From contig SBGX01000018.1 in assembly GCA_006226425.1 (NCBI GenBank), positions 1 to 64,000 of the forward strand: 64,000 bases of DNA. Reading direction: 5' to 3'. Under the pieces are notes generated by a model. It searched no databases. It saw only the letters and a list, made by a program, of their open reading frames with translations, and was not told the DNA's origin. The translations under genes and the position numbers were made by a program. The DNA is from Bacteroidota bacterium (lineage in GTDB: Bacteria; Bacteroidota; Bacteroidia; Flavobacteriales_D; Crocinitomicaceae). Shown piece after piece: positions 26,267-33,925 of this stretch. Each line of letters begins with the position of its first letter. The first letter of the stretch is position 1.

Positions 26267-27464
26267 TATACTCATGGTTGGAATTCAGCCCTGGGACATT
26301 GAAATTGGGAGCAATTTCAAGAATATGGCGATGGAATTGTCTTTACATCACCGTATCTTATATATTAACTCTCCACTTGACTTTTCTAGTAAACTAAAGA
26401 GGAAAGCTGATCCAAAAATCAAAAAAAGAATACGCCAACAACGCAAGGAACTTCCTTCCTTAGAAAAAATTAATACCAGGCTCTGGACCTATACGCCTCC
26501 TATCACCCTCTGGCCAACACAATTTTTACCCCCTCTCCTCTTTAAATGGGTGAATAGACTGAACAATGCTCGACTGGCGAGATATCTTTCAGAAGCACTT
26601 GGATTCTTAGAATTTGAAGAGTTTATAATACTAAACGATAGCGATATGTTTAGAAGTTATCATTTAGATGAACTATTAAGCCCCCAGGCCTATATCTATT
26701 ATTCAAGGGACAACCTAATGACGGTTCCCTACTGGAAAAAGCATGGTCAAAAATATGAGGCGGATTTAATGCGGAAAGCAGATTGCGTTATCTCAAACTC
26801 ACCTTATCTGACATCAATTGCCAGCAAGCAAAATAGGAACTCTTATTTCATTGGACAGGGATGTGATCTTGATTATTATAATGGCAACAAGAAGTATCCA
26901 AAACCCAAAGAGTATAATCATCTAAAAGGAAAGATTCTCCTTTACACAGGACTGCTTAGTTCACGTAGACTCGATCTGGATTTAATCGAACAACTAGCCC
27001 TATCATCGAAAGACCTTGATTTCGTGCTGCTTGGCCCGGAAGAAAATTGCTTCTTAGAAAGTCGTCTGCACCAGATTGACAACATTCATTTCCTGGGCTT
27101 CCGCCCTCCACATGAACTCGCGCCCTACATTGCCCACGCTGATGTTTGTTTTAACCCTCAGTGCTTTAATGAACTTACGGCTGGAAACTATCCCCGCAAG
27201 ATCGACGAATACCTGGCTATGGGAAAACCCATTGTTACAACAAATACTCCGACCATGACACTTTTCGGGGATTTGATTTATAGGGCAACGAATCTAGAGG
27301 AGTTTAAATCTTGCATTTATAGAGCTCTTCGAGAAGATAATAACGAGCAAAAAAGTCGTCGTCAAGAGCTAGCTCAACAACATAGCTGGAGAAATTGTAT
27401 CAAGCAACTTTGGAATTTCTGTCTCCCACACATTAAAACGCAAGCATCATGTTCATCCAATTAA
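26250..27464 (+). CDS. Glycosyltransferase, GT-B fold (TuaH-like)
   Basis: 404 residues. It starts YDILMVGIQPWDIEIGSNFKNMAMELS and contains YYSRDNLMTVPYWKKHGQKYEADLMRKADCVISNSPYL and a donor domain with NPQCFNELTAGNYPRKIDEYLAMGKPIVTTNTPTM. This fits family-1/4-like transferases often annotated TuaH or WcaI-like. There is no clear EX7E, but the NELTAGNYPRKIDEYLAMGKP element is equivalent. It overlaps neighbours on both sides by 17 and 16 bases, so it is firmly in the operon. Confidence 0.85.
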   Translation: MEKRYDILMVGIQPWDIEIGSNFKNMAMELSLHHRILYINSPLDFSSKLKRKADPKIKKRIRQQRKELPSLEKINTRLWTYTPPITLWPTQFLPPLLFKWVNRLNNARLARYLSEALGFLEFEEFIILNDSDMFRSYHLDELLSPQAYIYYSRDNLMTVPYWKKHGQKYEADLMRKADCVISNSPYLTSIASKQNRNSYFIGQGCDLDYYNGNKKYPKPKEYNHLKGKILLYTGLLSSRRLDLDLIEQLALSSKDLDFVLLGPEENCFLESRLHQIDNIHFLGFRPPHELAPYIAHADVCFNPQCFNELTAGNYPRKIDEYLAMGKPIVTTNTPTMTLFGDLIYRATNLEEFKSCIYRALREDNNEQKSRRQELAQQHSWRNCIKQLWNFCLPHIKTQASCSSN

Positions 27465-28627
27465 CCATCTTAATCAGTCTTGGCATTCTATGCTTCGCTT
27501 ATATTGCCTACCCCATAATCATCTGGTCTGTTTGCAAAATACTTCCCAGACAGCGAGAGCGTGATGAGGAACTTAACGATCTTCCTCGAGTGAGTTTAAT
27601 TGTCGCAGCCTGGAATGAAAAACCATGGCTCCAATCGAAGATATCCAACTGCCTTGCCCTAGATTATCCTGAGGAGCTACTACAGTTGATTTTTGTAACG
27701 GATGGGTCGGATGACGGAAGTCCTGAATTCCTTTCAAAATATAGGCGTATTCTTTTATTCCACAATTCAGAGCGTAAAGGAAAATCAGCAGCCATCAATC
27801 GAGTCATGCAATTCGTTGATACTCCAATTACAGTTTTCACAGATGCGAACACCTTCCTGCATCCTGATAGCATCCGACAACTGGTGAAACACTTTGCACA
27901 TCCGAAAATCGGCTGTGTTTCAGGTGAAAAAAGAGTCCAACGTTTGGACGCTGACTCCGGGATCGCGCAAGGCGAAAGCACCTATTGGAAATATGAATCC
28001 CACTTGAAGCGCCTGGACGGTCAGTTGTACTCGGTTACTGGTGCGGCCGGTGAACTTTTGGCCATTAGAACAAATTTATTCGAGCGAATTCCTGAAAATA
28101 CGATACTAGATGATCTTCGGATTTCTCTTCAGGTCCTCCGATCTGGATACCGAATCTCTTATGAGCCTAGAGCTTACGCAATAGAATCCGCCAGCCAATC
28201 AATACAAGAGGAAATGAAACGTAAAATCAGAATCTGCTCAGGAGGCTTTCAACTGATGCCCTTCCTTGTTTACTTTTTAAATCCGTTAAGCTTTCCAATA
28301 TTTTCAATTCAACTATTCAGCCGGCGCATTATGCGGTGGACTCTAGCACCACTTTCCTTGCTGGCATTACTAGTGCTTCTTCCGTACGCTGCATGGAAAT
28401 GGACGGGAGTCTATTTGGTGTTGGCCGTTTTACAAACGTTATTTTACCTGCTAGCACTCTGGGGATGGAAAGATCGAAAACGCAAGCGTAAGTCCCGTTT
28501 TTATATTTTACCCCTTTACTTCACCATCATGCATACGGCCGTATTTATTGGTTTCAAGGATTTCATCTTAGGAAAGAGCTCAGCGCTATGGTCGAAATCA
28601 GAACGACAGCAGTTTTCCAATTTATAG
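27449..28627 (+). CDS. Membrane glycosyltransferase family 2
   Basis: 392 residues. One N-terminal membrane segment (about 2-27), a GT2 domain (VSLIVAAWNEKPWLQ, VFTDANTFLHPD, AAGELLAIRTNLF, ILDDLRISLQ) and three C-terminal membrane segments (about 270-370). The usual QxxRW is replaced by RKIRICSGGFQL, the variant seen in many membrane GT2 enzymes that act on lipid-linked sugars. It is the last recognisable gene of the polysaccharide cluster. Confidence 0.87.
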   Translation: MFIQLTILISLGILCFAYIAYPIIIWSVCKILPRQRERDEELNDLPRVSLIVAAWNEKPWLQSKISNCLALDYPEELLQLIFVTDGSDDGSPEFLSKYRRILLFHNSERKGKSAAINRVMQFVDTPITVFTDANTFLHPDSIRQLVKHFAHPKIGCVSGEKRVQRLDADSGIAQGESTYWKYESHLKRLDGQLYSVTGAAGELLAIRTNLFERIPENTILDDLRISLQVLRSGYRISYEPRAYAIESASQSIQEEMKRKIRICSGGFQLMPFLVYFLNPLSFPIFSIQLFSRRIMRWTLAPLSLLALLVLLPYAAWKWTGVYLVLAVLQTLFYLLALWGWKDRKRKRKSRFYILPLYFTIMHTAVFIGFKDFILGKSSALWSKSERQQFSNL

Positions 28628-28703
28628 AAAATTTCTCGATTTGGGAAAGCTTAGCGCTTCACTTTACCTCGTAAACACTTGAATATCAATTATTTATTCT
28701 TTT

Positions 28704-28713
28704 TGGCATGCCA
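28704..28713 (+). promoter_or_regulatory. TGGCAT box within a 10-base palindrome
   Basis: TGGCATGCCA is a perfect palindrome. Its TGGCAT lies 37 bases before the ATG at 28741, matching the spacing of the other boxes in this locus. The rest of the 113-base gap after the glycosyltransferase is A+T-rich and shows nothing else clear. Confidence 0.35.
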
Positions 28714-28740
28714 TTCGAAGCTCAAAAAATAAAAAGAACT

Positions 28741-28923
28741 ATGAAATGCGTCCTCCAACATTATTTGCACAAGCACTGGTCTGAAATAAAGACCCGCAAA
28801 CCAAAGGTGATCATTCGATACATACGTATGCGGTATCATATTCAAGTGTCTCAAGAAGTACTCGAATACAGAATTCGATCAATCGCTCAAAGCAAAAAGC
28901 AGTTTCTGAACCCTAGCCACTAG
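28741..28923 (+). CDS. Small basic protein, unrecognised
   Basis: 60 residues from the ATG at 28741; an ATG at 28708 is in frame but lies inside the TGGCATGCCA palindrome. The sequence is strongly basic and helical with His, Lys and Arg spread through it (HYLHKHWSEIKTRKPKVIIRYIRMRY). It has no membrane segment or signal. It could be a nucleic-acid-binding or adaptor protein. The position behind a TGGCAT box suggests co-regulation with the polysaccharide genes. I do not recognise the family. Confidence 0.5.
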   Translation: MKCVLQHYLHKHWSEIKTRKPKVIIRYIRMRYHIQVSQEVLEYRIRSIAQSKKQFLNPSH

Positions 28924-28941
28924 ACTCTATACGGTTTCTAC

Positions 28942-28969
28942 AACCGCTCATTCCTACCAATGAGCGGTT
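28942..28969. terminator. Strong hairpin between the two unknown genes
   Basis: Perfect 11-base arms (AACCGCTCATT at 28942-28952, complement at 28959-28969) around a six-base loop, followed by TTTAATAAAA. It fits a terminator for the small gene or an attenuator for the next gene, whose start at 28987 lies 17 bases downstream. An ATG at 28960 lies inside the stem and is not favoured as a start. Confidence 0.5.
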
Positions 28970-28986
28970 TAATAAAAGACACATTT

Positions 28987-30141
28987 ATGAAAACACCTCT
29001 ATCACCAACCGATCTCGTTCTTCTTACCCAATGCTTTATCTCAAAAGCTTTTAAAATTAGATCTTCATCCGAAACGATTCTTTTCAATGGTTTAGAAGAC
29101 ATCCCATCAAGCACCTCATCCACCAGGCAAGTTTTTGTCTTCGACTCTGAAAAAAACCCATTAATCAACATGGATCGAGCTGACCTAATTATTGATTTCG
29201 GGAATCACCTCAGTAAAACCGGCTCTGTTCACCGAGATTTTTTCTACCAACTAAATGAAGATGGAAGTCTAAAAAACCTGAGTCCAACTTGTCCTGAAAA
29301 CGGTGATTGGAAACACTTTGCGCTCTACTCCACAACTGTTTTGTTCCTCGAGAAAGAAATAAAATCCATAATACATAACAGTTATCTGGTTGATTTCGGA
29401 CGATCCGCCCGCAACCGCCATATTGAAGTCAAACTGCTATATAACAATTCGACACTCGCTCAAATGACAATTGCCCACGACCAATTGACACTTGAACATA
29501 TTTCCCACGAAAAATACCTATTAACCAAACTTCAGTTTTACCGCTATCACAGTTTCCTTACTTCGAACGAGTATTTCACAAAAAATGCTCTTAGCTTCAT
29601 ACGATCCACACCGCCATTCCGTGTATTTGATGAGCACGGCACTCAAAGCCTTCAAAAGGCTTACTTTGACGAAATTTACGCTCGCAAAGAAATACACACA
29701 AATAAAAATCACCTTGTTTTCTGGCATCAAATGAAACGAATGATCCAAAAACTAGAAGATTCAGAACGCAAAGTCACATTGGGGAGTCTATTCGATAAAC
29801 TACATCAGTTACCTATGGATTTTCATTTTTTCTCAGGACTACAACCCCTCCATAATGTAAGCTGCGATCAAAAGCTTGTTTTTCCTTGTTTAAACCATGC
29901 CGAACTTTTGGCTCCGGCTCATTTAGACTTCATTCACTCCATTATAACAGAGGAATTAGCTCTTGGAAACAAATCACATGAGGTATGCCACCGGAAATTT
30001 TTCAAACTTCTTGGTCCCAGTTATGTTGACTATTTATACTGTTATCTCATCTATCTCGCAGTGAATAACATGCACTGTAACATCGTGGATCTCTTCCTTC
30101 CGACAATCGACGAAACCAGTTTCTTGCCTTCTAGAAGCTAA
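28987..30141 (+). CDS. Hypothetical protein, unrecognised
   Basis: 384 residues from the ATG at 28987. No signal peptide, membrane segment or known catalytic motif is visible. The chain is mixed alpha/beta with many His and Phe/Tyr residues. A middle part contains VDFGRSARNRHIEVKLLYNN and a helical C-terminal third contains PAHLDFIHSIITEELALGNKSHEV. The composition resembles the polysaccharide operon. It is the last gene before the tRNA and is separated from the small gene by a strong hairpin. It may be a cytoplasmic regulator or enzyme of the locus. Confidence 0.65.
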   Translation: MKTPLSPTDLVLLTQCFISKAFKIRSSSETILFNGLEDIPSSTSSTRQVFVFDSEKNPLINMDRADLIIDFGNHLSKTGSVHRDFFYQLNEDGSLKNLSPTCPENGDWKHFALYSTTVLFLEKEIKSIIHNSYLVDFGRSARNRHIEVKLLYNNSTLAQMTIAHDQLTLEHISHEKYLLTKLQFYRYHSFLTSNEYFTKNALSFIRSTPPFRVFDEHGTQSLQKAYFDEIYARKEIHTNKNHLVFWHQMKRMIQKLEDSERKVTLGSLFDKLHQLPMDFHFFSGLQPLHNVSCDQKLVFPCLNHAELLAPAHLDFIHSIITEELALGNKSHEVCHRKFFKLLGPSYVDYLYCYLIYLAVNNMHCNIVDLFLPTIDETSFLPSRS

Positions 30142-30193
30142 TCATACGTATTCGTAATTTTTTCTGGAGTCTTTCAAATTCGAGCCGAATGCT

Positions 30194-30202
30194 TATATTT
30201 GC
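30194..30202 (+). promoter_or_regulatory. tRNA promoter -7 box
   Basis: TATATTTGC is a perfect Bacteroidota -7 box, 26 bases before the mature tRNA 5' end. A CTTTC about 20 bases upstream may serve as the weak -33 element. Confidence 0.55.
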
Positions 30203-30228
30203 CCACTCATTTTCCGCTCGCAGGAAAA

Positions 30229-30305
30229 GGTCCTATAGCTCAGTTGGTTAGAGCACCTGACTCATAATCAGGTGGTCCCTGGTTCGAGCCCAGGTGGGAC
30301 CACCA
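30229..30305 (+). tRNA. tRNA with CAU anticodon (Met, or Ile2 if lysidine-modified)
   Basis: 77 bases including an encoded CCA. The acceptor stem GGTCCTA pairs with TGGGACC with one G-T pair. The D-arm GCTCAGTTGGTTAGAGC, anticodon loop CTCATAA between CCTGA and TCAGG, variable TGGTC and T-arm CCTGGTTCGAGCCCAGG all form the cloverleaf. The anticodon is CAU and the discriminator is A. The sequence has features of both elongator Met and Ile2, so identity needs the presence of other CAU tRNAs and a tilS comparison. Confidence 0.95.
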
Positions 30306-30308
30306 ATT

Positions 30309-30337
30309 AAAGCCGATCCTTCTGGATGGGCTTTTTT
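30309..30337 (+). terminator. Rho-independent terminator after the tRNA
   Basis: AAAGCC-GATCC, loop TTCT, GGAT-GGGCTTT, then a run of six T. It lies directly after the tRNA CCA end. Confidence 0.75.
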
Positions 30338-30430
30338 GTTTTCCACACTGTCGTAAGTAATTAAAGTACCCTATTCCAAAGATCACAAATAAAGAGGTAT
30401 CTTTAGGCTAGTTGAATAATTTGAAAACAA

Positions 30431-30814
30431 ATGGGAAAAAGAGGACCTATGCCCGACTTCGAAACCATTGACGATTACATCGCCAATCAACCGGAAGAAA
30501 CACAAGTTGTTTTGCAAGAATTGAGGGATATTATCAAAGAAGCTGCCCCGGATGCCGTCGAAGTATTAAATTACAAAGTCCCTTCCTTCACCTTGGTTCC
30601 GGGAGGAAAAAGAGATCAACAAATCATGATGGCAGGATATGCCAAATTTGTTGGATTCTACCCCTTTCCGACCACTATGCAAAAATTCTCAGATGAGTTG
30701 AAGGGTTACAAACAGGGGAAAGGATCGGTGCAGTTTCCCTTGAACAAAGCCCTCCCAAAAGATCTGATTATTCGCATGGTTCGATTTCGAAGAGAAGAAA
30801 TCCTAAACTCCTAA
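30431..30814 (+). CDS. DUF1801 family protein (YdhG-like)
   Basis: 127 residues. The pattern IDDYIANQPEETQVVLQELRDIIKEAAPDAVEVLNYKVPSF, then GYAKFVGFYPFP and GKGSVQFPLNKALPKDLI, is the DUF1801/YdhG fold, for which an iron-chaperone role related to frataxin has been proposed in Bacillus. A second ATG seven codons in (30452) is also reasonable. It lies 10 bases before the DUF2200 gene, probably one transcript. No neighbour hints at substrate. Confidence 0.85.
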   Translation: MGKRGPMPDFETIDDYIANQPEETQVVLQELRDIIKEAAPDAVEVLNYKVPSFTLVPGGKRDQQIMMAGYAKFVGFYPFPTTMQKFSDELKGYKQGKGSVQFPLNKALPKDLIIRMVRFRREEILNS

Positions 30815-30824
30815 AACGAACAGT

Positions 30825-31187
30825 ATGGTAACGACGAAAGAACACGATGAACGAGTTGCTAAATTGACTTTTGCCTCGGTTTACCCACACTATGTAACCA
30901 AGGTCGAACGCAAGGGGAGAACAAAGGAAGAATTGCACCAGGTTATTGAATGGTTGACTGGCTTCAATGATTCCAAACTCCAACAACTTATTGATGAAAA
31001 AGTGAGCTTCGAAAGCTTTTTCAAACGCGCATCACTCAATCCAAAAGCTGAATTGATCACAGGAGTCATTTGTGGCTACCGCATTGAAGACATCGAAACT
31101 CCTTTGACCCGACAGGTTCGATATCTGGACAAATTGGTCGATGAACTGGCAAAGGGACGTAAAATGGAGAAAATTCTTCGGGTGTAA
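30825..31187 (+). CDS. DUF2200 family protein
   Basis: 120 residues. The VAKLTFASVYPHYVTKVERKGRTKEELHQVIEWLTG and SFESFFKRASLNPKAELITGVICGYRIEDIETPLTRQVRYLDKLVDELAKGRKMEKILR patterns are those of DUF2200, small cytoplasmic proteins of unknown biochemical role that are common in Bacteroidota. It is 10 bases downstream of the DUF1801 gene. Confidence 0.85.
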   Translation: MVTTKEHDERVAKLTFASVYPHYVTKVERKGRTKEELHQVIEWLTGFNDSKLQQLIDEKVSFESFFKRASLNPKAELITGVICGYRIEDIETPLTRQVRYLDKLVDELAKGRKMEKILRV

Positions 31188-31309
31188 GACTTGACAAAGC
31201 CCGTTTCTTTCCGCCATCAAGTAGAATTAACCTAACTCACTCCGAAAACATCTTTTGAAATACGGCCTTCTAAATTGTCCCGAAAACAAGTAATCAAGTA
31301 AAGGAGTTA

Positions 31310-31345
31310 TCACCTTTTGGTGACTACGAAATCACCTTTTGGTGT
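31310..31345. promoter_or_regulatory. Two tandem palindromic operator-like sites
   Basis: TCACCTTTTGGTGA at 31310-31323 and TCACCTTTTGGTGT at 31332-31345, centres 22 bases apart (about two helical turns), 58 bases before the next start. The layout fits a dimeric regulator binding twice on one face of DNA. The rest of the 215-base gap 31188-31402 is A+T-rich and otherwise featureless. Confidence 0.55.
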
Positions 31346-31402
31346 ATTGTTTTTTTATGTGTTTTTCTTTCACTTTGAATACAGATTAAAAATTAAAGCA
31401 CG

Positions 31403-32380
31403 ATGGAAAAACACCCGCTATTATTTCCTGTCAGTTGTATTGAAGGAATTGGGAACAACTACTCAAAAGAACTAAACGAACTAGGTATCTCTCGTATAGC
31501 GGATCTAATTGTTCAGCCACTTTCAAAGATTAGTAGTTCAAATATTCCAATCAAAATGATAGAAAAATGGATTAGCCACGCATGGCTAATTACAGTTCCA
31601 GAAACCAATTTCGATCTTGTTGAGTGTATGGTAGATTCGGGAATCACTACAATTAAACAAATTGGGGAGAAAACCTTAAAAAAAATAGAACTTAGCATAA
31701 TTGATCAGGCCAAAAAAGGAAAAATAAAATCATTACCATCCGTGTATGATTTGGCCGAAATTCAAAAAAATGCTATCCGATATGAAAAACATGGTTTTGT
31801 TTATGGTAAGGTGGTAAATAAAACCGACCTCCGCCCCCTTCATCAAACTACTGTATACATAAACGATCGTCAAGAAACCACAGACGAACACGGGTACTTT
31901 GCTTTTGCGGGTTTAGAACCCGGATCATACAAGGCTCGAGTCGTTAAAGATGGTCATTTCTCTGTGCTACTAGAACTAGTTATTCCCGAAAACGGATTTT
32001 TTCATTTGAAATCACTTGGTCTGGCACCCAAAAAGGTTCTTTCAAAAGAAATTTTAGAGGGACCCTTCAAATTTGAAACAGGTTTTTCGAATATTGTTGA
32101 AGTTCATGAAATTGCCAAAAATCAAATAGGGAATAATTGGTCATTCGTAGTAGATCGAATTTATGCTGACAGCAGTTTGGGTTTAACAAAAATTGGAAGA
32201 ACAAAAATCGGAAATCGTATTGTCACACATAGAATTAGGCTTCGTGAATCAATACACGAAGACGTGAGTTTGGGACAAATCATCCTTTTTAAGGACAATC
32301 AATTTCAAAAAATCACAGGCGACCGGAGAAAATATCATTTGGAGCTCCTCAAACGACTTGGATACAAGATCAAAAATTAA
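31403..32380 (+). CDS. Helix-hairpin-helix plus carboxypeptidase-regulatory-like domain protein
   Basis: 325 residues. Residues 11-105 look like two helix-hairpin-helix units (CIEGIGNNYSKELNELGISRIADLI, then CMVDSGITTIKQIGEKTLKKIELSI), similar to DUF4332-type modules that bind DNA or proteins. Residues about 132-210 form a beta-sandwich of the carboxypeptidase-regulatory type (GFVYGKVVNKTDLRPLHQTTVYINDRQETTDEHGYFAFAGLEPGSYKARVVKDG). Such beta-sandwiches are normally exported, yet there is no signal peptide. The C-terminus is not recognised. It is A+T-richer than its neighbours, with the next gene four bases downstream. Confidence 0.7.
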   Translation: MEKHPLLFPVSCIEGIGNNYSKELNELGISRIADLIVQPLSKISSSNIPIKMIEKWISHAWLITVPETNFDLVECMVDSGITTIKQIGEKTLKKIELSIIDQAKKGKIKSLPSVYDLAEIQKNAIRYEKHGFVYGKVVNKTDLRPLHQTTVYINDRQETTDEHGYFAFAGLEPGSYKARVVKDGHFSVLLELVIPENGFFHLKSLGLAPKKVLSKEILEGPFKFETGFSNIVEVHEIAKNQIGNNWSFVVDRIYADSSLGLTKIGRTKIGNRIVTHRIRLRESIHEDVSLGQIILFKDNQFQKITGDRRKYHLELLKRLGYKIKN

Positions 32381-32384
32381 AACC

Positions 32385-32927
32385 ATGGAAGAAAAAGAAC
32401 TTTACTATTTTGATGCAACGGACGGATGCCCTAGATGCATAGGGCATGAAGGTCTACATGAAACCAAAGATCGACCACATGATTATTGCGATTGTGATAT
32501 CGAGGCAATTATCGTCACCCGAGATTTTAGTGGAAGTGATTGCACAGAGTTGTATGAACTTGAATGTGAAGAAGATACACATACAATTGAATTCACTAGA
32601 ACCTACGATCAAACCAAAGAGCGATTTAATGATACTGCACACATCGATCTTTCCGGATATGAAAACGAAGAGGGAGATTCGGACCTAATAGATCATTGTC
32701 CTTCACTTGGCGACTATTCTGGGGGTGACAGCGAATTAGAACTAGAACTACTCTCCGGGCTTATGAATCACTTCGGAATAGCAGTGACTATTGCCACCCA
32801 AGAAATCCATGGAGTAAAACAAGAAATTTGCGTCGATGAACATGGTAATCAAACGGAAAACTCTACTACGGTTTATTATAAGGGTCAACATGTAGTTCAG
32901 GTCGAAGTGTCTGAATCATATCAATGA
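32385..32927 (+). CDS. Acidic Cys-rich hypothetical protein
   Basis: 180 residues from the ATG at 32385; an upstream in-frame ATG at 32358 overlaps the previous gene. The N-terminus has CPRC, then CDC and two further Cys (DCTELYELEC), a possible zinc-ribbon-like site. The centre is very acidic (GYENEEGDSDLIDH). No signal or membrane segment. It follows the helix-hairpin-helix gene by four bases and shares its base composition, so the pair is probably a unit. Not recognised. It converges with the GNAT gene seven bases later. Confidence 0.6.
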   Translation: MEEKELYYFDATDGCPRCIGHEGLHETKDRPHDYCDCDIEAIIVTRDFSGSDCTELYELECEEDTHTIEFTRTYDQTKERFNDTAHIDLSGYENEEGDSDLIDHCPSLGDYSGGDSELELELLSGLMNHFGIAVTIATQEIHGVKQEICVDEHGNQTENSTTVYYKGQHVVQVEVSESYQ

Positions 32928-32933
32928 GGACGA

Positions 32934-33452
32934 CTAATATTTGCTACTTCGTAACTCATACCAATTGCACGGACCGTCATAGTCAAACTGCTCCACCCAC
33001 TTCATTCCCACTTTTTGAAGTACATGGTTTGAGACCTGATGTTCCACATCAGCGGCTGCATGGATCTTCTCGAGTCCCATGGTTTCAAATCCGTAGCGAA
33101 GAGCTGCTTTGGCCGTCTCCGTGGCAATTCCTTTCCCCCAGTGCTTTCTCTTTAGGCGATAACCCAAATCATAATAGGGAAAATCGCGTAACTCTCGCTC
33201 ATATTTCAATCCCGACCACCCAAGGTGTTCCCCGGTTTCCTTGTCAATAACGGCCCAACGACCAATGCCAAAATCCTCGTATTGTTTCTGTACCATCTGA
33301 ATCACCTTCTGGCACTGTTCGATACTTGTCACAGGATTATTCCCCAAAAAGCGGTGTACTTCCGGATCCGAATCCAATTCAAATAGATCGGTCGCGTCTT
33401 CTTCCAAAAATTTTCGGAGATAAAAGCGATCTGTTTCGAGCTCAAAATCCAT
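32934..33452 (-). CDS. GNAT acetyltransferase (RimJ/RimL type)
   Basis: 172 residues from the ATG at 33452. It shows ETDRFYLRKFLEEDATDLFELDSDPEVHRFLG, the acetyl-CoA region GYRLKRKHWGKGIATETAKAAL and HQVSNHVLQKVGMKW of the RimL-like Acetyltransf_3 family. It would acetylate an amino group of a protein N-terminus or small molecule. A TTG nine bases earlier is a poorer start. It begins two bases after the stop of the upstream membrane protein gene. Confidence 0.9.
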   Translation of the reverse strand: MDFELETDRFYLRKFLEEDATDLFELDSDPEVHRFLGNNPVTSIEQCQKVIQMVQKQYEDFGIGRWAVIDKETGEHLGWSGLKYERELRDFPYYDLGYRLKRKHWGKGIATETAKAALRYGFETMGLEKIHAAADVEHQVSNHVLQKVGMKWVEQFDYDGPCNWYELRSSKY

Positions 33453-33453
33453 T

Positions 33454-33906
33454 CTAAACAAATAGTTTTCGAACGGCTCGCTTGCTCAAATACCACAGCA
33501 ACAACCAAAGTGGAGTGGATATAAAAAGGGCCACGAAAGCAATCACCAGTACCGGCCCATAGCCGCCTCCGGTCATCACAATTGAGGCTCCCATAGCCAC
33601 TGCGAACAAATAGATCAACAGAATAAAGATCATGGTCAGTGTTCGAACAGTTTTGTACGCCCAGGCTTTCCCCTTTCGAAGCGCCATGGCTGATAGCAGA
33701 TAGGCCAGGGAGATTAGAATCATGACGGCACAAAAAGCCAGGTAATAATCTGCTAGAAAATTCATAGGGTCTTCGGCCTTACTAGCTTCGGAACCAGAGC
33801 TTGCCAGGTAAAAAGTCAGCCCCCCAATCAGGTTGCCAATCAGCAAAAGGCTCGATAATATCGTTAGTACCCTTCCTACAGTGTCAATCGTTCTCTGGTG
33901 ATCCAT
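33454..33906 (-). CDS. Four-pass membrane protein, unrecognised
   Basis: 150 residues with membrane segments at about 11-34, 48-70, 82-106 and 118-140. The N-terminus is short. No conserved motif recognised. Co-directional with the GNAT gene just downstream. 19 bases separate it from the stop of the large PKD gene upstream. Confidence 0.6.
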   Translation of the reverse strand: MDHQRTIDTVGRVLTILSSLLLIGNLIGGLTFYLASSGSEASKAEDPMNFLADYYLAFCAVMILISLAYLLSAMALRKGKAWAYKTVRTLTMIFILLIYLFAVAMGASIVMTGGGYGPVLVIAFVALFISTPLWLLLWYLSKRAVRKLFV

Positions 33907-33925
33907 TTCTTTCTTTCATCTCTTA

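Noticed and set aside
28705-28718. Classic sigma-54 promoter before the small basic gene
   Set aside because: The -24 TGGCAT is present, but the -12 dinucleotide is GA, not GC.
28960-28987. ATG at 28960 as start of the 384-residue hypothetical gene
   Set aside because: It lies within the right arm of the perfect hairpin; the ATG at 28987 is clear of it.
9257-30141. Genomic island or mobile element around the exopolysaccharide locus
   Set aside because: No integrase, transposase or direct repeat flanks it. A tRNA lies 87 bases after the end, but no duplicate tRNA end was seen in the locus.
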